In this document: positions 6,660 to 6,795 of the stretch, piece after piece
Layout of the letters: each line of letters opens with the position of its first letter
Position numbering within the stretch: the stretch's first letter is position 1
DNA from: Clostridiaceae bacterium
GTDB taxonomy: Bacteria > Bacillota > Clostridia > Monoglobales > Firm-18
DNA length: 6,795 nucleotides
Reading direction: 5' to 3'
Assembly (NCBI GenBank): GCA_012511915.1
Contig: JAAZFB010000236.1
Span: 1 to 6,795, forward strand
Notes under the pieces: generated by a model
Told to the model about the DNA's origin: nothing
What the model saw: only the letters and a program-made list of their open reading frames with translations
Databases searched by the model: none
Translations under genes and position numbers: made by a program

Positions 6660-6674
6660 ACAACCACCGGTTGT
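6660..6674. repeat. Short dyad ACAACC-ACC-GGTTGT overlapping the tRNA fragment
   Basis: A 6-bp perfect inverted repeat with a 3-base centre sits at the left edge of the tRNA-like sequence, its right arm being the tRNA variable-loop end and start of the T stem. Inverted core sites like this are used by tyrosine integrases, usually with a 6-8 base centre, so the fit is only suggestive. Confidence 0.35.
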
Positions 6675-6700
6675 CGGTTCAATTCCGACCACCAGCTCCA
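6669..6700 (+). other. Displaced tRNA 3' end, probably tRNA-Thr (attachment-site remnant)
   Basis: The bases fit a tRNA 3' part exactly: T stem GTCGG (6673-6677), seven-base T loop TTCAATT, T stem CCGAC (6685-6689), acceptor 3' strand CACCAGC (6690-6696), discriminator T and encoded CCA (6698-6700). No matching acceptor 5' strand (GCTGGTG), D arm or anticodon arm lies upstream, because the helicase gene ends only 31 bases before. It is therefore a fragment, as left at the far end of an island integrated in a tRNA 3' end. The intact tRNA would lie to the left, outside the window. Threonine is suggested by the acceptor sequence and U73; glycine and cysteine tRNAs can also have U73. Confidence 0.75.
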
Positions 6701-6795
6701 AAAAGACCTCCTAACGTTTTTAGAATCATTCTTACTCGTCTTGCTCACGGGTTTTTATATTGATTGATTTTTAACACCGCTAATGAACTTAGTCC
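6701..6795. other. Flanking sequence beyond the tRNA fragment, no gene seen
   Basis: This AT-rich stretch has no supported coding region, strong hairpin or promoter on either strand. If the tRNA fragment is the island end, it is chromosomal or neighbouring-element DNA. Confidence 0.4.

Noticed and set aside
6600..6700. A complete tRNA gene
   Set aside because: Only the T arm, acceptor 3' strand and CCA are present. No D arm, anticodon arm or acceptor 5' strand can be placed upstream.
6638..6795. Terminator after the helicase gene
   Set aside because: I found no GC-rich hairpin followed by a T-run. The T stretches near 6716-6721 and 6752-6757 have no adequate stem before them.
1..6795. CRISPR array or Cas genes
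   Set aside because: There are no regularly spaced repeats and no Cas-like proteins.

Overview
The window reads as a piece of accessory DNA from a Firmicute, most likely a member of the Clostridia. The grounds are strong AGGAGG-type ribosome binding sites, a moderate-to-low and uneven GC content, a large serine recombinase of the TnpX/TndX style, and a clostridial-looking tRNA 3' end. No species can be named from the sequence alone. All six genes supported here lie on the + strand and are closely packed. No stretch over about 170 bases lacks a gene, and there is no rRNA, complete tRNA, CRISPR array or recognisable IS transposase.

Left part (about 1-2553), with relatively higher GC in the recombinase. 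It starts with about 167 bases of non-coding DNA holding GGTACC-centred repeats and a short perfect palindrome. A 136-aa protein with a ribbon-helix-helix-like segment, a 67-aa unknown protein and a 568-aa large serine recombinase follow. The recombinase has an N-terminal resolvase domain, a recombinase domain, a zinc ribbon, a coiled coil and a C-terminal tail. This looks like the terminal integration module of a Tn4451/Tn5397-like mobile element.

Junction (2554-2672). The sequence becomes visibly more AT-rich. A well-formed promoter (TTGCAA, 17-base spacer, TG-extended TATAAT) is followed at once by a 12-bp stem-loop in the predicted 5' UTR.

Right part (2673-6637). This is an apparent three-gene operon: a KilA-N-domain protein, then a 574-aa OLD-family ATPase/TOPRIM nuclease, then a 457-aa UvrD-like helicase. 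The last two have the order, size and motifs of a Gabija anti-phage system (GajA-GajB). The intergenic gap is 9 bases between the first two genes, and the second and third overlap by 4 bases (ATGA). In Gabija, GajA assembles into an oligomeric nuclease and GajB joins it as the helicase partner, and together they block phage propagation. The KilA-N gene is the unusual addition and could be a regulator or an accessory factor.

Right end (6638-6795). About 30 bases after the helicase stop lies a tRNA 3' end, probably threonine: T arm, acceptor 3' strand, discriminator and CCA, with no 5' half. Such displaced tRNA ends usually mark the distal attachment site of an island integrated into a tRNA gene. 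That mode of integration is typical of tyrosine integrases, not of the serine recombinase seen here, so the window may hold parts of two nested elements with the defence operon between them. The last 95 bases hold no gene I can support.
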